Origin: Sphingomonas sp. IBVSS2
GTDB taxonomy: Bacteria > Pseudomonadota > Alphaproteobacteria > Sphingomonadales > Sphingomonadaceae
Length of the DNA: 64,000 bases
Direction: 5' to 3'
Assembly: GCF_002127225.1 (NCBI RefSeq)
Contig: NZ_NFUR01000003.1
Location: 620,001-684,000, forward strand
The translations under genes were made by a program, and so were the position numbers. Positions within the stretch are counted from its first letter, which is position 1; every line of letters starts with the position of its first letter. Shown here in pieces: positions 1-8,413 of this stretch. The notes under the pieces are model-generated. The model searched no databases. It was not told where the DNA came from and was given only the letters and a program-made list of their open reading frames with translations.

Positions 1-241
1 CATGGCTCATCCGGATCGGCGCGCCGCAGCCCCGGCACCGGCCGCGCTGGAGGACATAGCTGATCACCGGCACCAGCTCGCCCGCGTGCAGCCCCCTGCC
101 GCAGCTGTCGCATTCGGATCGGCCGCGGCTGATCGTCCGCCCTTCGGGCCAGCGGATCGCCAGCGTCGCGATGAAGCTGCCGAAGACGAGCCCCAGCACG
201 CCGAGCAGCACCGCCCAGCCCCAGACCGGATCAATGGTCAT
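1..241 (-). CDS. Prepilin peptidase (type IV leader peptidase), 5' part only
   Basis: The first 80 codons are inside the window; the rest lies beyond base 1. The ATG at 241 opens a frame with a hydrophobic first segment followed by FGSF, the N-terminal signature of the A24A prepilin peptidases (PilD/GspO). After it come CDSC and, about 25 residues later, CRGC. These are the paired CxxC motifs of the cytoplasmic zinc-binding loop, with ISYVLQRGRC in between, a standard family motif. These enzymes sit in the inner membrane, cleave the leader of type IV prepilins or type II secretion pseudopilins, and usually N-methylate the new end. The catalytic aspartates would be downstream, outside the window, so activity cannot be judged. 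Which pilus or secretion system it serves is unknown. Confidence 0.88.
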   Translation of the reverse strand, partial: MTIDPVWGWAVLLGVLGLVFGSFIATLAIRWPEGRTISRGRSECDSCGRGLHAGELVPVISYVLQRGRCRGCGAPIRMSH

Positions 242-361
242 GCGTCAGCATCCGGGAATCTCGATCAGGTCCATGGTCCATCCCGTCATGCCGGGACGCG
301 CGGCTTTTGCAAACCGTCGCGCGCGATACTAGATGCGCCCCAACCAACGAGAGGATCCAAT

Positions 362-1549
362 ATGTCCGCCGACGACATCGTCATCGCTTCCTATGCCCGC
401 ACGCCGATGGGAAGCTTCCAGGGCGTGCTGAGCGAGGCAAGCGCCACCGATCTCGGCGCCGCCGCCGTCGGCGCCGCGGTGGAGCGCGCCGGCCTCAAGG
501 GCGATGCGATCGAGCGGATCTACATGGGCTGCGTGCTTCCGGCAGGCCTGGGCCAGGCACCGGCGCGCCAGGCGGCGCTCAAGGCGGGGCTGCCCAGCCA
601 TGTCGAGGCGACCACGGTGAACAAGATGTGCGGCTCGGGCATGCAGGCGGCGATCATGGCGGCCGAAGCGCTCGCCGCCGGTTCGGTCGACCTGCTGGTC
701 GCGGGCGGCATGGAGAGCATGACCAACGCGCCCTATCTCTCGCTGCGCCACCGCGCGGGCGCGCGCATCGGCCATGACCGGCTGATCGATCACATGTATC
801 TCGACGGGCTCGAGGATGCCTATGAGCCCGGCAGGCTGATGGGCAGCTTCGCCGAGGAAGTGGCGCAGGAATATCAGTTCACCCGCGCCGCCCAGGACGA
901 TTTCGCCATCGCCTCGCTCGAGCGTGCCAAGGCCGCCCAGGCGAGCGGCGCCTTCGACCGCGAGATCGTCCCGGTCGAAGTGAAGACCCGCAAGGGCGCC
1001 GTTTCCGTCACGCTCGACGAACAGCCCGCCAAGGGCGATCCCGCCAAGATCCCCACGCTCAAGCCCGCCTTCGCCAAGGACGGCACGATCACCGCCGCCA
1101 ACGCCTCGTCGATCTCGGACGGCGCGGCCGCGCTGGTGATGACGCGGCTGAGCGTGGCGGAGAAGCTCGGCCTGACCCCGGTCGCCCGCATCGTATCGCA
1201 TGCCGCCCATGCCCATGCCCCGGCGCGCTTCACCACCGCGCCGGTCTTCGCGATGAAGAAGGCGCTCGCCAAGGCCGGCTGGGAGATCGGCGACGTCGAC
1301 CTGTTCGAAGTGAACGAAGCCTTCGCCGCGGTCGCGATGATCGCGATGAAGGAACTCGGGCTCGATCATGGGGCGCTCAACGTCAATGGCGGCGCCTGTG
1401 CGCTCGGCCATCCGATCGGCGCCAGCGGCGCGCGCGTGCTCGCCACCCTGCTCTCGGCGCTCGAGGCACGCGGTGCGCGGCGCGGCCTGGCCTCGCTGTG
1501 CATCGGCGGCGGCGAGGCGACTGCGATGGCGGTCGAGCTGCTGGACTGA
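362..1549 (+). CDS. Acetyl-CoA C-acetyltransferase (thiolase)
   Basis: A 395-residue thiolase, the normal length of the family. It condenses two acetyl-CoA to acetoacetyl-CoA or runs the reverse thiolysis in the cytoplasm. The acylated cysteine is C90 in NKMCGSGMQ. The catalytic histidine is H350 in [10 protein letters not shown] and the second cysteine is C380 in CIGGGEA; NEAFA is also present. The ATG at 362 gives [15 protein letters not shown], the standard thiolase start; the frame stays open upstream but that part is antisense to the prepilin peptidase and lacks family similarity. A perfect palindrome follows the stop. It could be a biosynthetic thiolase for polyhydroxybutyrate or a degradative one; no phaB lies next to it, so I do not assign phaA. 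Confidence 0.93.
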   Translation: MSADDIVIASYARTPMGSFQGVLSEASATDLGAAAVGAAVERAGLKGDAIERIYMGCVLPAGLGQAPARQAALKAGLPSHVEATTVNKMCGSGMQAAIMAAEALAAGSVDLLVAGGMESMTNAPYLSLRHRAGARIGHDRLIDHMYLDGLEDAYEPGRLMGSFAEEVAQEYQFTRAAQDDFAIASLERAKAAQASGAFDREIVPVEVKTRKGAVSVTLDEQPAKGDPAKIPTLKPAFAKDGTITAANASSISDGAAALVMTRLSVAEKLGLTPVARIVSHAAHAHAPARFTTAPVFAMKKALAKAGWEIGDVDLFEVNEAFAAVAMIAMKELGLDHGALNVNGGACALGHPIGASGARVLATLLSALEARGARRGLASLCIGGGEATAMAVELLD

Positions 1550-1560
1550 CCGCACGACTG

Positions 1561-1584
1561 TCCTCCCCGCCGCGGCGGGGAGGA
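1561..1584. repeat. Perfect 24-nt palindrome after the thiolase gene
   Basis: Bases 1561-1584 read the same on both strands (arms TCCTCCCCGCCG and CGGCGGGGAGGA). It begins 11 bases after the thiolase stop and precedes the next small gene. In RNA it would form a very stable hairpin but has no T-run, so it could be a rho-independent-like end structure, an mRNA stabiliser, or a short dispersed repeat. Confidence 0.7.
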
Positions 1585-1598
1585 TGAAGGAAGGAAAG

Positions 1599-1883
1599 AT
1601 GGTCTTCGACTTGCGCGGCGCGCTGCTGAAGAAGGCGGAGGTCGAATCGGCGCGCCTCGATGATTTCGAGTTCCGCCTGCGCGCCCGCACGATGCGCCTG
1701 CTCGCGCCCCTGCTGGGCGTGGCGCCGGGAGAACTGGTCGGCCGCATCGCCGTCGAGCCCGACGAGGCGATCCTCGCCTCGCTCCCCGAAACCGCTCTCG
1801 CCTGGTTCGACCAGGCCCGCACCGAAGCGCGGCGCCAGCTCATCGAGGAACGCGGCGACCCGACGCCGCACAGGCTGGCTTAG
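1599..1883 (+). CDS. Small hypothetical protein, 94 aa
   Basis: A short, charged, probably cytoplasmic protein with no signal peptide or membrane segment. I do not recognise the family. The sequence is rich in Leu, Ala, Arg and Glu and probably mostly helical: a [18 protein letters not shown] stretch is followed by an acidic middle and a C-terminal [14 protein letters not shown] helix. The start at 1599 is preferred because AAGGAAGG lies a few bases ahead of it. An in-frame ATG at 1584 lies at the edge of the palindrome and would add five residues. It is the only gene between the thiolase and a convergent DUF1311 gene, so it may be cotranscribed with the thiolase. Confidence 0.6.
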   Translation: MVFDLRGALLKKAEVESARLDDFEFRLRARTMRLLAPLLGVAPGELVGRIAVEPDEAILASLPETALAWFDQARTEARRQLIEERGDPTPHRLA

Positions 1884-1944
1884 GGTCCCGACTCCATCGG
1901 CAAGATGCCGTCGGATGACGGTAGGTGTCGCTTGCGCTCCCGCC

Positions 1945-2340
1945 CTAGCGCTTCGCGAGCGCCGTCGCCCGGGCCTTGGTCACCTCGACCCAGCACTGCG
2001 CCATCACGACCGGCGCCATCGTCCCACCGCGATAGGCATTGCCCCGGGCGATGCAGCCGCGATCGCGCTCGGCCAGCCATTTGCGCTGCTCGGTCAGCAG
2101 CCGTTGCCGGGCGGCCGGCCCGGATCGCGCCCGCAATGCCGCATAGCGCGCGCTCATCCGCGCATCGGCGACGCGCAGCTCGTGCGCCGCGCAATGCTGC
2201 ATGTCGAAGCTGGTCTCGCACTTGGCCGGCGCGGGATCCTGAAAGGCCGGGTTCTGCAGGAAGGCTCCGGCGGTCTGCGCCGATGCGCCGGACGCGATCG
2301 GCAATGCGGCGAGCATGGTCAGGGCAAATCGAAAGATCAT
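1945..2340 (-). CDS. Secreted DUF1311 / LprI-like protein
   Basis: A 131-residue exported protein. The N-terminus MIFRFALTMLAALPIASGASA is a typical Sec signal peptide with cleavage likely after ASA. The mature part has CETSFDMQHCAAHELRVADA and then LLTEQRKWLAERDRGC, the layout of the LprI/DUF1311 family: an N-terminal conserved Cys pair, a helical QRKWLxxRD motif and a further Cys. Some LprI-like proteins inhibit lysozyme, but the family is broad and that role is only a possibility here. The start at 2340 is chosen for the signal peptide; the open frame continues to 2406 but would bury the signal. It is convergent with the small gene ending at 1883. Confidence 0.8.
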   Translation of the reverse strand: MIFRFALTMLAALPIASGASAQTAGAFLQNPAFQDPAPAKCETSFDMQHCAAHELRVADARMSARYAALRARSGPAARQRLLTEQRKWLAERDRGCIARGNAYRGGTMAPVVMAQCWVEVTKARATALAKR

Positions 2341-2497
2341 GCGTTCTTCTCCCGCCTCGAAACGCCCGCGCGCCATCCTGGTTCGCCGGGATGACGATCG
2401 CTCCATCGGGGCAATCTCGAACCGGCCGGAGATAGGGCAAGATATCTCCCTAGGCGCCAGGACCTTCGCAACCTCCCGCGCCCAATTCCGGTAAGAA

Positions 2498-2974
2498 TCA
2501 ATTCACGGTCTCGCCCGGATCGGTGCCCCAGATATGGCTCTGCTCGATATAGCCGCCGCGCCCGGCGACGTCGAACCAGCACCAGTTGCTCGCGCAGCGG
2601 CTCACCCGCCCGACCACGCCCGGCGCCACGCGCCAGCTCACCCGCGCATTGAAACGGGGGGCGTCGCGCATCTCGCTCACCGTGCCGATCACCATCGCGG
2701 TGCGCACATCGTCGAGCAGGTTGGCGAGCATCCAGCCCTGGGTGCCGTCAGGATCCTCGACCTTGCGCCACTCGCCATAGATGTCGACCACCTTCAGCGG
2801 CAGGCCGCGGCGCTGATAGAGCCAGTTCGACGGATAGTTGCGCCCCGGGCCGGTGCGCATGCGCGCCTTCTCGGCCTTGATCGAAACGAAATAGGGCGTC
2901 TTGCGCTGGGCCGATGCGGGAACGGCCAACCCCAGCGCGACGACGCCGAGCACGGCCCATTTCCCAAAACGCAT
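2498..2974 (-). CDS. Exported SH3-domain protein
   Basis: A 158-residue protein with a clear signal peptide (MRFGKWAVLGVVALGLAVPASA). The mature protein carries bacterial SH3 (SH3b, DUF1058-type) folds. The first, about residues 28-85, has KARMRTGPGRNYPSNWLYQRRG and GEWRKVEDPDGTQGWM, both family hallmarks. A second weaker one, about residues 92-150, has a Cys pair (RCASNWCWFDV). Such domains bind peptidoglycan or other envelope ligands, so a periplasmic wall-associated role is likely. It is divergent from the dehydrogenase starting at 3072; the 97-base gap must hold both promoters. Confidence 0.85.
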   Translation of the reverse strand: MRFGKWAVLGVVALGLAVPASAQRKTPYFVSIKAEKARMRTGPGRNYPSNWLYQRRGLPLKVVDIYGEWRKVEDPDGTQGWMLANLLDDVRTAMVIGTVSEMRDAPRFNARVSWRVAPGVVGRVSRCASNWCWFDVAGRGGYIEQSHIWGTDPGETVN

Positions 2975-3071
2975 GCGACCCTCGTGAAATTGTGTCCATG
3001 CCCGTCTACCCCGAGCAGCACGTCGCCATCAACCGTTGACTGGCGCCGCGCCACCGGCCAAGCCGCCCTTT

Positions 3072-4070
3072 ATGGCACATGGCCCGCGCCCTTCCCGTCC
3101 CCGGGTGATCGTCACCCGCGCGCTGCCCGAGGGCATCGAGGCGCGCATGGCCGAACTGTTCGATGTCGTCACCAATGCCGGCGACACTCCGATGTCGCCC
3201 CAGGCGCTCGGCGCGGCGATGGCGGATTGCGACGTGCTCGTGCCCACCGTCACCGATCGGATCGATGCCGCCCTGCTCGCCGCCGCGCCCGACCGGCTTC
3301 GCCTGATCGCCAATTACGGCGCCGGCATCGGGCATATCGACCTTGCCGCGGCCCGTGCGCGCGGCATCACCGTCACCAACACCCCGGGCGTGCTCACCGA
3401 GGATACCGCCGACATGGCGATGGCGCTGATCCTCGCCGTGCCGCGCCGCCTGGTCGAAGGCGACGAGCTGGTCCGCGCCGGCGGCTGGACCGGCTGGGCA
3501 CCCACCTCGATGCGCGGCCACCGGATCGGCGGCAAGACGCTCGGCATCCTGGGCATGGGCCGGATCGGCCAGGCGGTGGCGATGCGGGCGCGTGCCTTCG
3601 GCCTGCAGATCCATTATCACAACCGCCATCGCCTGCCGCAGGTGCTCGAGGCGCAGCTGGGCGCCACCTGGCACCCGGAACTGGATTCCATGCTCGCGGC
3701 GGCGGACATCCTCACCATCCACACGCCCCATACCGCCACGACCGGCGGCCTGATCGACGCGCGCCGGCTCGACCTGCTCGGCCCGACGGGCTGGCTGATC
3801 AACACGGCCCGCGGCGAGATCGTCGACAATGAAGCGATGATCGCCGCGCTGGCCCAGGGACGCATCGCCGGGGCCGGGCTCGACGTCTATGTCGACGAGC
3901 CCGCGGTCGATCCGCGCCTCGTCCAGCTGGGCAATGTCGTGCTGCTTCCCCATCTCGGCTCCGCCACGTTCGAAGGGCGGGAGGACATGGGCGTCAAAGT
4001 GATCGCCAATATTCGGGTCTGGTCCGACGGACATCGGCCGCCCGACCAGGTTCTCGACGGCTGGCTATAG
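3072..4070 (+). CDS. D-2-hydroxyacid dehydrogenase (D-glycerate/hydroxypyruvate type)
   Basis: A 332-residue NAD(P)-dependent D-isomer-specific 2-hydroxyacid dehydrogenase. The Rossmann motif is LGILGMGRIGQAVAMRA near residue 160. The catalytic Arg is in INTARGEIVDNEAM, the Glu region in GLDVYVDEP, and the catalytic His in LLPHLGSATFEGREDMG. The overall pattern is closest to glyoxylate/hydroxypyruvate reductases (GyaR/GhrB type), which convert glyoxylate to glycolate or hydroxypyruvate to D-glycerate. The ATG at 3072 gives the usual length; a TTG at 3036 would add 12 unlikely residues. It has no metabolic neighbour that would fix the substrate. Confidence 0.9.
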   Translation: MAHGPRPSRPRVIVTRALPEGIEARMAELFDVVTNAGDTPMSPQALGAAMADCDVLVPTVTDRIDAALLAAAPDRLRLIANYGAGIGHIDLAAARARGITVTNTPGVLTEDTADMAMALILAVPRRLVEGDELVRAGGWTGWAPTSMRGHRIGGKTLGILGMGRIGQAVAMRARAFGLQIHYHNRHRLPQVLEAQLGATWHPELDSMLAAADILTIHTPHTATTGGLIDARRLDLLGPTGWLINTARGEIVDNEAMIAALAQGRIAGAGLDVYVDEPAVDPRLVQLGNVVLLPHLGSATFEGREDMGVKVIANIRVWSDGHRPPDQVLDGWL

Positions 4071-4142
4071 GCTCGTCTTGCCGATACTTTGCGTATTCTG
4101 GCACGATACCTCCGATCCGGAGCATCTTCCACACGGTTAACC

Positions 4143-4673
4143 ATGGCCGGCAAGGCGGCGGTAAGCGCGATGCTGCGTAACTCCACCCGCGCGATGCCGT
4201 CCATCGGGGTAGTCGCGCCGGGGGATCACCAGATGCAACCGAGAGAATCGCGGCGGGAAGTCGTCATTCCCGCCCAGATGCGCAGCAAAAGGGGATGGAG
4301 CGACGTCACCATCCGCAACATCTCGCCGCACGGGATGATGCTGCTGGCGCCGTTCCCGCCCAGGCCGGGAACCTATGTCGAGGTCCGCAAGGCCTCGCTG
4401 GCGCTGGTCGGCCGGGTCGTGTGGGTTAAGGGCAAGACGCTCGGCATCCAGCTGCTCGAGCGGCTGAACTTCAACGCGTTGCTGCGCGCCGCCAATGAAA
4501 GCTGGGCTGCGGGCCAGAATGGCGCGCCCCGGGCCGGCGACAGGCAGGACGATCCGGTCGCCGCCGCCCTGCCTGCCCATGAAACACGCTATCCTCTGCG
4601 CGGCTGGCTGCTCGCCGGCACCGCGATCCTCTTCGCCGGCACCTGCGCCGCGATCCTGCTCGCGCACATCTGA
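4143..4673 (+). CDS. PilZ-domain protein with C-terminal membrane anchor
   Basis: A predicted c-di-GMP-binding protein. A PilZ-like core has QPRESRREVVIPAQMR (an RxxxR c-di-GMP motif), then SDVTIRNISPHGMMLLAP, which matches the PilZ D/NxSxxG signature as NISPHG, and then VGRVVWVKGKTLGIQLLE. The extreme C-terminus (RGWLLAGTAILFAGTCAAILLAHI) is one transmembrane helix, so the sensor domain would sit on the inner face of the membrane, tail-anchored. The start is uncertain: 4143 gives 176 residues, while ATGs at 4170 and 4234 are in frame. The 4234 ATG follows CGGGGGAT, a good ribosome-binding site, and sits just before the RxxxR motif. The neighbours give no hint of target. Confidence 0.78.
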   Translation: MAGKAAVSAMLRNSTRAMPSIGVVAPGDHQMQPRESRREVVIPAQMRSKRGWSDVTIRNISPHGMMLLAPFPPRPGTYVEVRKASLALVGRVVWVKGKTLGIQLLERLNFNALLRAANESWAAGQNGAPRAGDRQDDPVAAALPAHETRYPLRGWLLAGTAILFAGTCAAILLAHI

Positions 4674-4726
4674 CCGACGCTTCCCGACGCCCTCCGAGAT
4701 GCGGCCCGATCCGCGCCGGAAACCCC

Positions 4727-6130
4727 TCAGTCGCCCGTCAGGATCCGGTCCACCAGCTGCTTCACCGTCGGCACGAAGCCGTTCGAATAGAACGGGTCGC
4801 GCTTGAAGTTGTAGGCGGCATGCCCCGCGAACATCAGGTTCTCGTCGGTCGGGCCGCCATGGGCGATGTCCTGCAGCGTCTTCTGGATGCAGAAGCTGCG
4901 CGGATCCGCCAGCCGGCCGGTCGAGTTGGTCTCGGTATCGGCCCAGGACGAGAAGGCGCACTGGCTCAGGCAGCCCATGCAGTCCGCCTGGTCCCTGCGG
5001 ATGATGCCCTTCTCCTCCTCGTTGACGAACACCAGCGTGTTGTCCGGCGTCTTGAGCGCCGAGGTGAAGCCGTTGCCGAACCATTGGCGGGCTCGCAGCA
5101 GGTCGTTGCGCGTCACCCAGAAATTCTTGCCCTTCACGCCCACGTCGAGCTGGAAGGTATGGTCGCCCGCCTCTTCGGTCGAATAGGGGATCTGGCGCTC
5201 GGAGCGCGCCTCGAGGTTGCGCAGGAACGGGTTGCGCACCGCCGACGAATAGAAGCCGGTCGGCGAGAAACGGTGGAGGAGCACCTCGCCTTCCTCGATC
5301 TCCATCAGCTTGGCCTTCCAGCCATCGGGGATCGGGCTTTCCTGGGTGAGCAGCGGGCGCGTGCCGAACTGGAAGGCGATGCGGCCGAGCTCGGGATTGT
5401 CGATCCAGTCGTTCCAGTCGCGCAGATACCAGACGCCGCCGGCCATCACGATCGGCACTTCGTCCGAAATGCCGCCCTCGCGCATCACGTCGCGCAGTTC
5501 CTTCACCCGCGGATAGGGGTCCTGCGGCTTCAGCGGATCCTCGGCGTTGGACAGCCCGTTATGGCCGCCGGCCAGCCAGGGATCCTCATAGACCACCGCC
5601 GCCAGCCATTCGCTCGCCTTGGAATAGGCCCGCTTCCACAGCGCACGGAAGGCGCGGCCGGAGCTGACGATCGGCAGATAGTTGACGTTGTACGACGCCG
5701 CGATCTCGCTGAGCTTGTAGGGCATGCCCGCGCCGCAGGTGACGCCGGCGACCATGCCGCGGGTGCGCTCCAGCACGCCGTGCAGCACCCGCTGCGCGCC
5801 GCCCATCTCCCACAGCACGTTGATGTTGATCGCGCCCTTGCCGTCGCCGATCTCGAAGGCCTTCTTGACCTGCTGGACCGCGCCCTCGATCGCGTACTGG
5901 ATCAGTTCCTCGTGCCGCTCGCGGCGCGTGAGCGCGCGATAGATCTGGGGGATGATCTTGCCTTCGGCGTCATAGCTGTCGGCGTTGACCGCGGAGACCG
6001 TGCCGATGCCCCCCGCAGCGGCCCAGGCGCCTGCGCTGGCATGGTTGGTGGCAGCCACACCCTTGCCCCCCTCGACGATCGGCCAGACCTCGCGGCCGTT
6101 GTACAGGATGGGCGACAGACCCTTGAACAC
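4727..6130 (-). CDS. Nitronate monooxygenase-like NAD(P)H flavin oxidoreductase
   Basis: A 467-residue protein of the 2-nitropropane dioxygenase/nitronate monooxygenase superfamily, an FMN-binding TIM barrel. The N-terminus has the barrel pattern with AAGGIGTVSAVNADSY and then GMVAGVTCGAGMPYKLSEIA; later come VPIVMAGGVW and AFQFGTRPLLTQE, the phosphate-binding part of the FMN site. It is longer than the usual 320-360 residues. The extra C-terminal part carries DCMGCLSQCAFSSW, an unusual Cys cluster that could hold iron-sulfur or zinc. It starts at a GTG (6130) with a strong GGAGG four bases ahead. The substrate is not fixed by the sequence, so nitronate oxidation is a family-level guess. Confidence 0.82.
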   Translation of the reverse strand: MFKGLSPILYNGREVWPIVEGGKGVAATNHASAGAWAAAGGIGTVSAVNADSYDAEGKIIPQIYRALTRRERHEELIQYAIEGAVQQVKKAFEIGDGKGAININVLWEMGGAQRVLHGVLERTRGMVAGVTCGAGMPYKLSEIAASYNVNYLPIVSSGRAFRALWKRAYSKASEWLAAVVYEDPWLAGGHNGLSNAEDPLKPQDPYPRVKELRDVMREGGISDEVPIVMAGGVWYLRDWNDWIDNPELGRIAFQFGTRPLLTQESPIPDGWKAKLMEIEEGEVLLHRFSPTGFYSSAVRNPFLRNLEARSERQIPYSTEEAGDHTFQLDVGVKGKNFWVTRNDLLRARQWFGNGFTSALKTPDNTLVFVNEEEKGIIRRDQADCMGCLSQCAFSSWADTETNSTGRLADPRSFCIQKTLQDIAHGGPTDENLMFAGHAAYNFKRDPFYSNGFVPTVKQLVDRILTGD

Positions 6131-6197
6131 AGAACCTCCAGATCAAAAAATTCGCGCGACGCTAGACGGATCGGACGCAACAAGCGAGCAACAATCG

Positions 6198-7331
6198 TTA
6201 TTGCAGTGCGTCAGGCCGTCCCATCGCGGCGCCATAGAGCCGTGCGTAGGCGGCAATCATTTCACCCTCGTCGAACAACGCACGGACGCGCGCGCGGTTC
6301 TCCTCCCCCACCATGGCGCGTTCCTCGGGATGCCGGGCGAACATGTCGATCCGGTCGCGCAGCACCACTTCGGTGCGCTCGGGCGGCAGGAAATGCTGGT
6401 TGCGCTCGCCGACCATCCTGGGAATGTCGCCCACCGGGGGCGCCACCACCGGCAGGCCGGCCGCCATCGCCTCGAGCACCGAGATCGGCGCCTGCTCGCT
6501 CTTCGAGGAGAGCGCAAACACGTCGAACAATCCCATGTAGCGGTGCGGCTCGCGCAGGAACCCGGGCAGGATCACTTCGTCCTCGATCGCCATTGCCTCG
6601 GCGGCATCGAGGATGTTCTGCCGCTCCGGCCCCTCGCCTACGATCACCAGCTTGAAGCGGGTGTTGAGCCCGGCCACCGCGCGGACCAGCATCGGCAGGT
6701 CCTTCACCGGCCTGAGGCCTGCGACACAGCCCACCACCAATGTCCCGGGCTTCTTGTTCCTGAGCTGGGGGATCAGGTCGATATCGGGTTTGCCGGCATA
6801 GAGCTTGGTCGGGATGCCGTTGGCGATGCGGAACAGGCGGTCCACCGGCTGGCGCCAGTGCTTGAGCGCGATCCGCTCGAGCACTTCGGAGGGTACGACC
6901 AGCGCATTGGCCGCGGGCAGCGCGATGCGGCGATACATGTTGCGCACCGGGTTGAGCTTCTCGGCCTCGTCCTGGTTGAAGCCGTCCTCGTGATGAATCA
7001 CCGGCGGCAGGCCCTTGCCGAACACGCGCGCCGCCATCACCCCGTCGATCGCACCCCAATTATAGGTGAGCACCAGGTCGAAGCGGCGCATGTAGCGCGC
7101 GATGGCCTCATAGCGCTTCACGGAAGGCCGGCCCGAGAGCGGCGGCGGATCCTGCGCGATCTCGTACTTGATCCCCTTGGCGATCATCGCCCGCGCCTCG
7201 AGCTGGTCGGGCATGGCCGAGACGATGGTGTGCCGCGCCTTGTCGCCGAAGGCATTCATCAGCCGCACGGCGCGCGCTTCCTTGCCGCCGAGGTTGAAGG
7301 TCGAGTGGAGGTGGAGGATGTGGATCGGCAT
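6198..7331 (-). CDS. Glycosyltransferase family 4 protein
   Basis: A 377-residue GT-B glycosyltransferase. The N-terminal half starts HILHLHSTFNLGGKEARAVRLMNA, the GG loop typical of GT4 enzymes. The C-terminal half has VGCVAGLRPVKDLPMLVRAVA, LVIVGEGPERQNI and PGF, followed by SKSEQAPISVLEAMAAGLPVVA, the E-x7-E nucleotide-sugar motif. It is a retaining enzyme acting on the cytoplasmic face, building a polysaccharide or glycolipid. There is no surrounding polysaccharide cluster, so donor and acceptor are unknown. A repeat-rich 188-base gap separates it from the hydrolase gene upstream. Confidence 0.9.
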   Translation of the reverse strand: MPIHILHLHSTFNLGGKEARAVRLMNAFGDKARHTIVSAMPDQLEARAMIAKGIKYEIAQDPPPLSGRPSVKRYEAIARYMRRFDLVLTYNWGAIDGVMAARVFGKGLPPVIHHEDGFNQDEAEKLNPVRNMYRRIALPAANALVVPSEVLERIALKHWRQPVDRLFRIANGIPTKLYAGKPDIDLIPQLRNKKPGTLVVGCVAGLRPVKDLPMLVRAVAGLNTRFKLVIVGEGPERQNILDAAEAMAIEDEVILPGFLREPHRYMGLFDVFALSSKSEQAPISVLEAMAAGLPVVAPPVGDIPRMVGERNQHFLPPERTEVVLRDRIDMFARHPEERAMVGEENRARVRALFDEGEMIAAYARLYGAAMGRPDALQ

Positions 7332-7355
7332 CGTTGGATTGGCTCGATAGCCAAT

Positions 7356-7383
7356 CCGTCATCCCGGCGAAAGCGGGGATCTC
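7356..7383. repeat. Dispersed palindromic repeat, family A (single hairpin)
   Basis: CCGTCATCCCGGCGAAAGCG followed by GGGATCTC. The stem TCCCGGC/GCGGGGA encloses GAAA. The same core occurs at 42599-42738 (two inverted copies) and 62367-62396, so this is a dispersed REP-like element in intergenic DNA. Confidence 0.75.
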
Positions 7384-7406
7384 GTGCCACAAGAGTTCCT
7401 TGCTTT

Positions 7407-7515
7407 CGTCACCCTGAACTCGTTTCAGGGTCCAACGCTTCGCGAGGGACGGACTCGAAGCTCGAACGCCATCGTCCGCTGCACCTTGGATGCTGAAACG
7501 AGTTCAGCATGACGG
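7407..7515. repeat. Dispersed palindromic repeat, family B (paired copy)
   Basis: Left arm 7407-7435 and right arm 7486-7515 are inverted copies around the core TGAACTCGTTTCAG, separated by about 50 bases. A second copy at 59891-59979 has the same design with the two outer triplets (CCC and TGC) exchanged, as if inserted in the opposite orientation. This reads as a mobile REP-type doublet rather than a gene. Confidence 0.75.
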
Positions 7516-7519
7516 CGGG

Positions 7520-8395
7520 CTACTGTGCTCCCGCCACCCGCGCCAGCAGCCGCTCGATCCCCGCCACCGCTTCCGGCTCCTCCAGCGTGGGCGCGTGGCC
7601 GACGCCGGGCACCGTCACCAGTTCGGCGCCCTGCACGCGCCGCACCATCTCGGCCGCAGTCTCCTCGCTCAGGATATCCGAGCGTTCGCCGCGCACGATC
7701 AGCAGCGGCCGCCCGGCAATGGCGTCGATCGTCGGCCACATGTCCGGCCCGGCCTCGTTGCCGGGCACGCGGAACGGCTCGGCGATCTTCATGTCGTAGT
7801 CGAGCACGATGCGGCCCGAACTGTTCACCCGGTAGAGCCGCTTGGCCATGCGCAGCCAGTCCTCGATCTCATAGCCCGGATAGACATCGGCATTGCCGCT
7901 CGCCAGCGCCCGTGCCGCATGCATCCACGTGGGATACCATACCGCCTTGCCGACATAGGTGCGGATGCGCGCCAGGCCGGCGGGGTTGATCTCCGGCCCC
8001 ACGTCGTTGAGCACCACGCCGGCCAGCTTGTCGCGCTCGGTCGCGGCGAGCAGCATCGTCACCAGCCCGCCCAGCGACGTGCCGACCGCGACGAACTTCC
8101 CGATCTCCCGCTCCTCGAGCAGCGCCTCGACATCCTGGAAATAGGTGAGCGGCACATAGCTCATCGGATCCTTGGCATAGCCGCTCTCGCCGCGCCCGCG
8201 AAACTCGATGCAGAGCACGCGCCACTGGCCCGCCAGCCGCTCGGCCAGCCCCTCATAGTCGCGCGCGTTGCGCGTCAGCCCGGGGAAGCAGAGCACGGGC
8301 GGGCGGTCCGCCGGCCCTGCATATTCGCGATAGTGGAGACGGATGCCGTCCCGCGACCACCAGAAACCGTCGGAATAGTTGCGCCGATCGCCCAT
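7520..8395 (-). CDS. Alpha/beta hydrolase
   Basis: A 291-residue alpha/beta-fold hydrolase of the epoxide-hydrolase/esterase type. The oxyanion region is VLCFPGLTRNARDY (HG replaced by PG). The strand-3 motif is CIEFRGRGESGYA, the nucleophile elbow is VGTSLGGLVTML with Ser, and the late motifs are LLIVRGERSDILSEE (acid Asp) and VPGVGHAPTLEEPEA (His), so the triad is complete. It acts in the cytoplasm, with no signal peptide. Substrate unknown. The start at 8395 leaves only 18 bases to the divergent selO start at 8414, so the promoters overlap the neighbouring coding sequences. Confidence 0.88.
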   Translation of the reverse strand: MGDRRNYSDGFWWSRDGIRLHYREYAGPADRPPVLCFPGLTRNARDYEGLAERLAGQWRVLCIEFRGRGESGYAKDPMSYVPLTYFQDVEALLEEREIGKFVAVGTSLGGLVTMLLAATERDKLAGVVLNDVGPEINPAGLARIRTYVGKAVWYPTWMHAARALASGNADVYPGYEIEDWLRMAKRLYRVNSSGRIVLDYDMKIAEPFRVPGNEAGPDMWPTIDAIAGRPLLIVRGERSDILSEETAAEMVRRVQGAELVTVPGVGHAPTLEEPEAVAGIERLLARVAGAQ

Positions 8396-8413
8396 CCTTC
8401 CCCATATCGCCGC

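Noticed and set aside
2..361. The thiolase frame extended upstream to base 2
   Set aside because: The extension is antisense to the prepilin peptidase and has no thiolase similarity; the ATG at 362 gives the exact family N-terminus.
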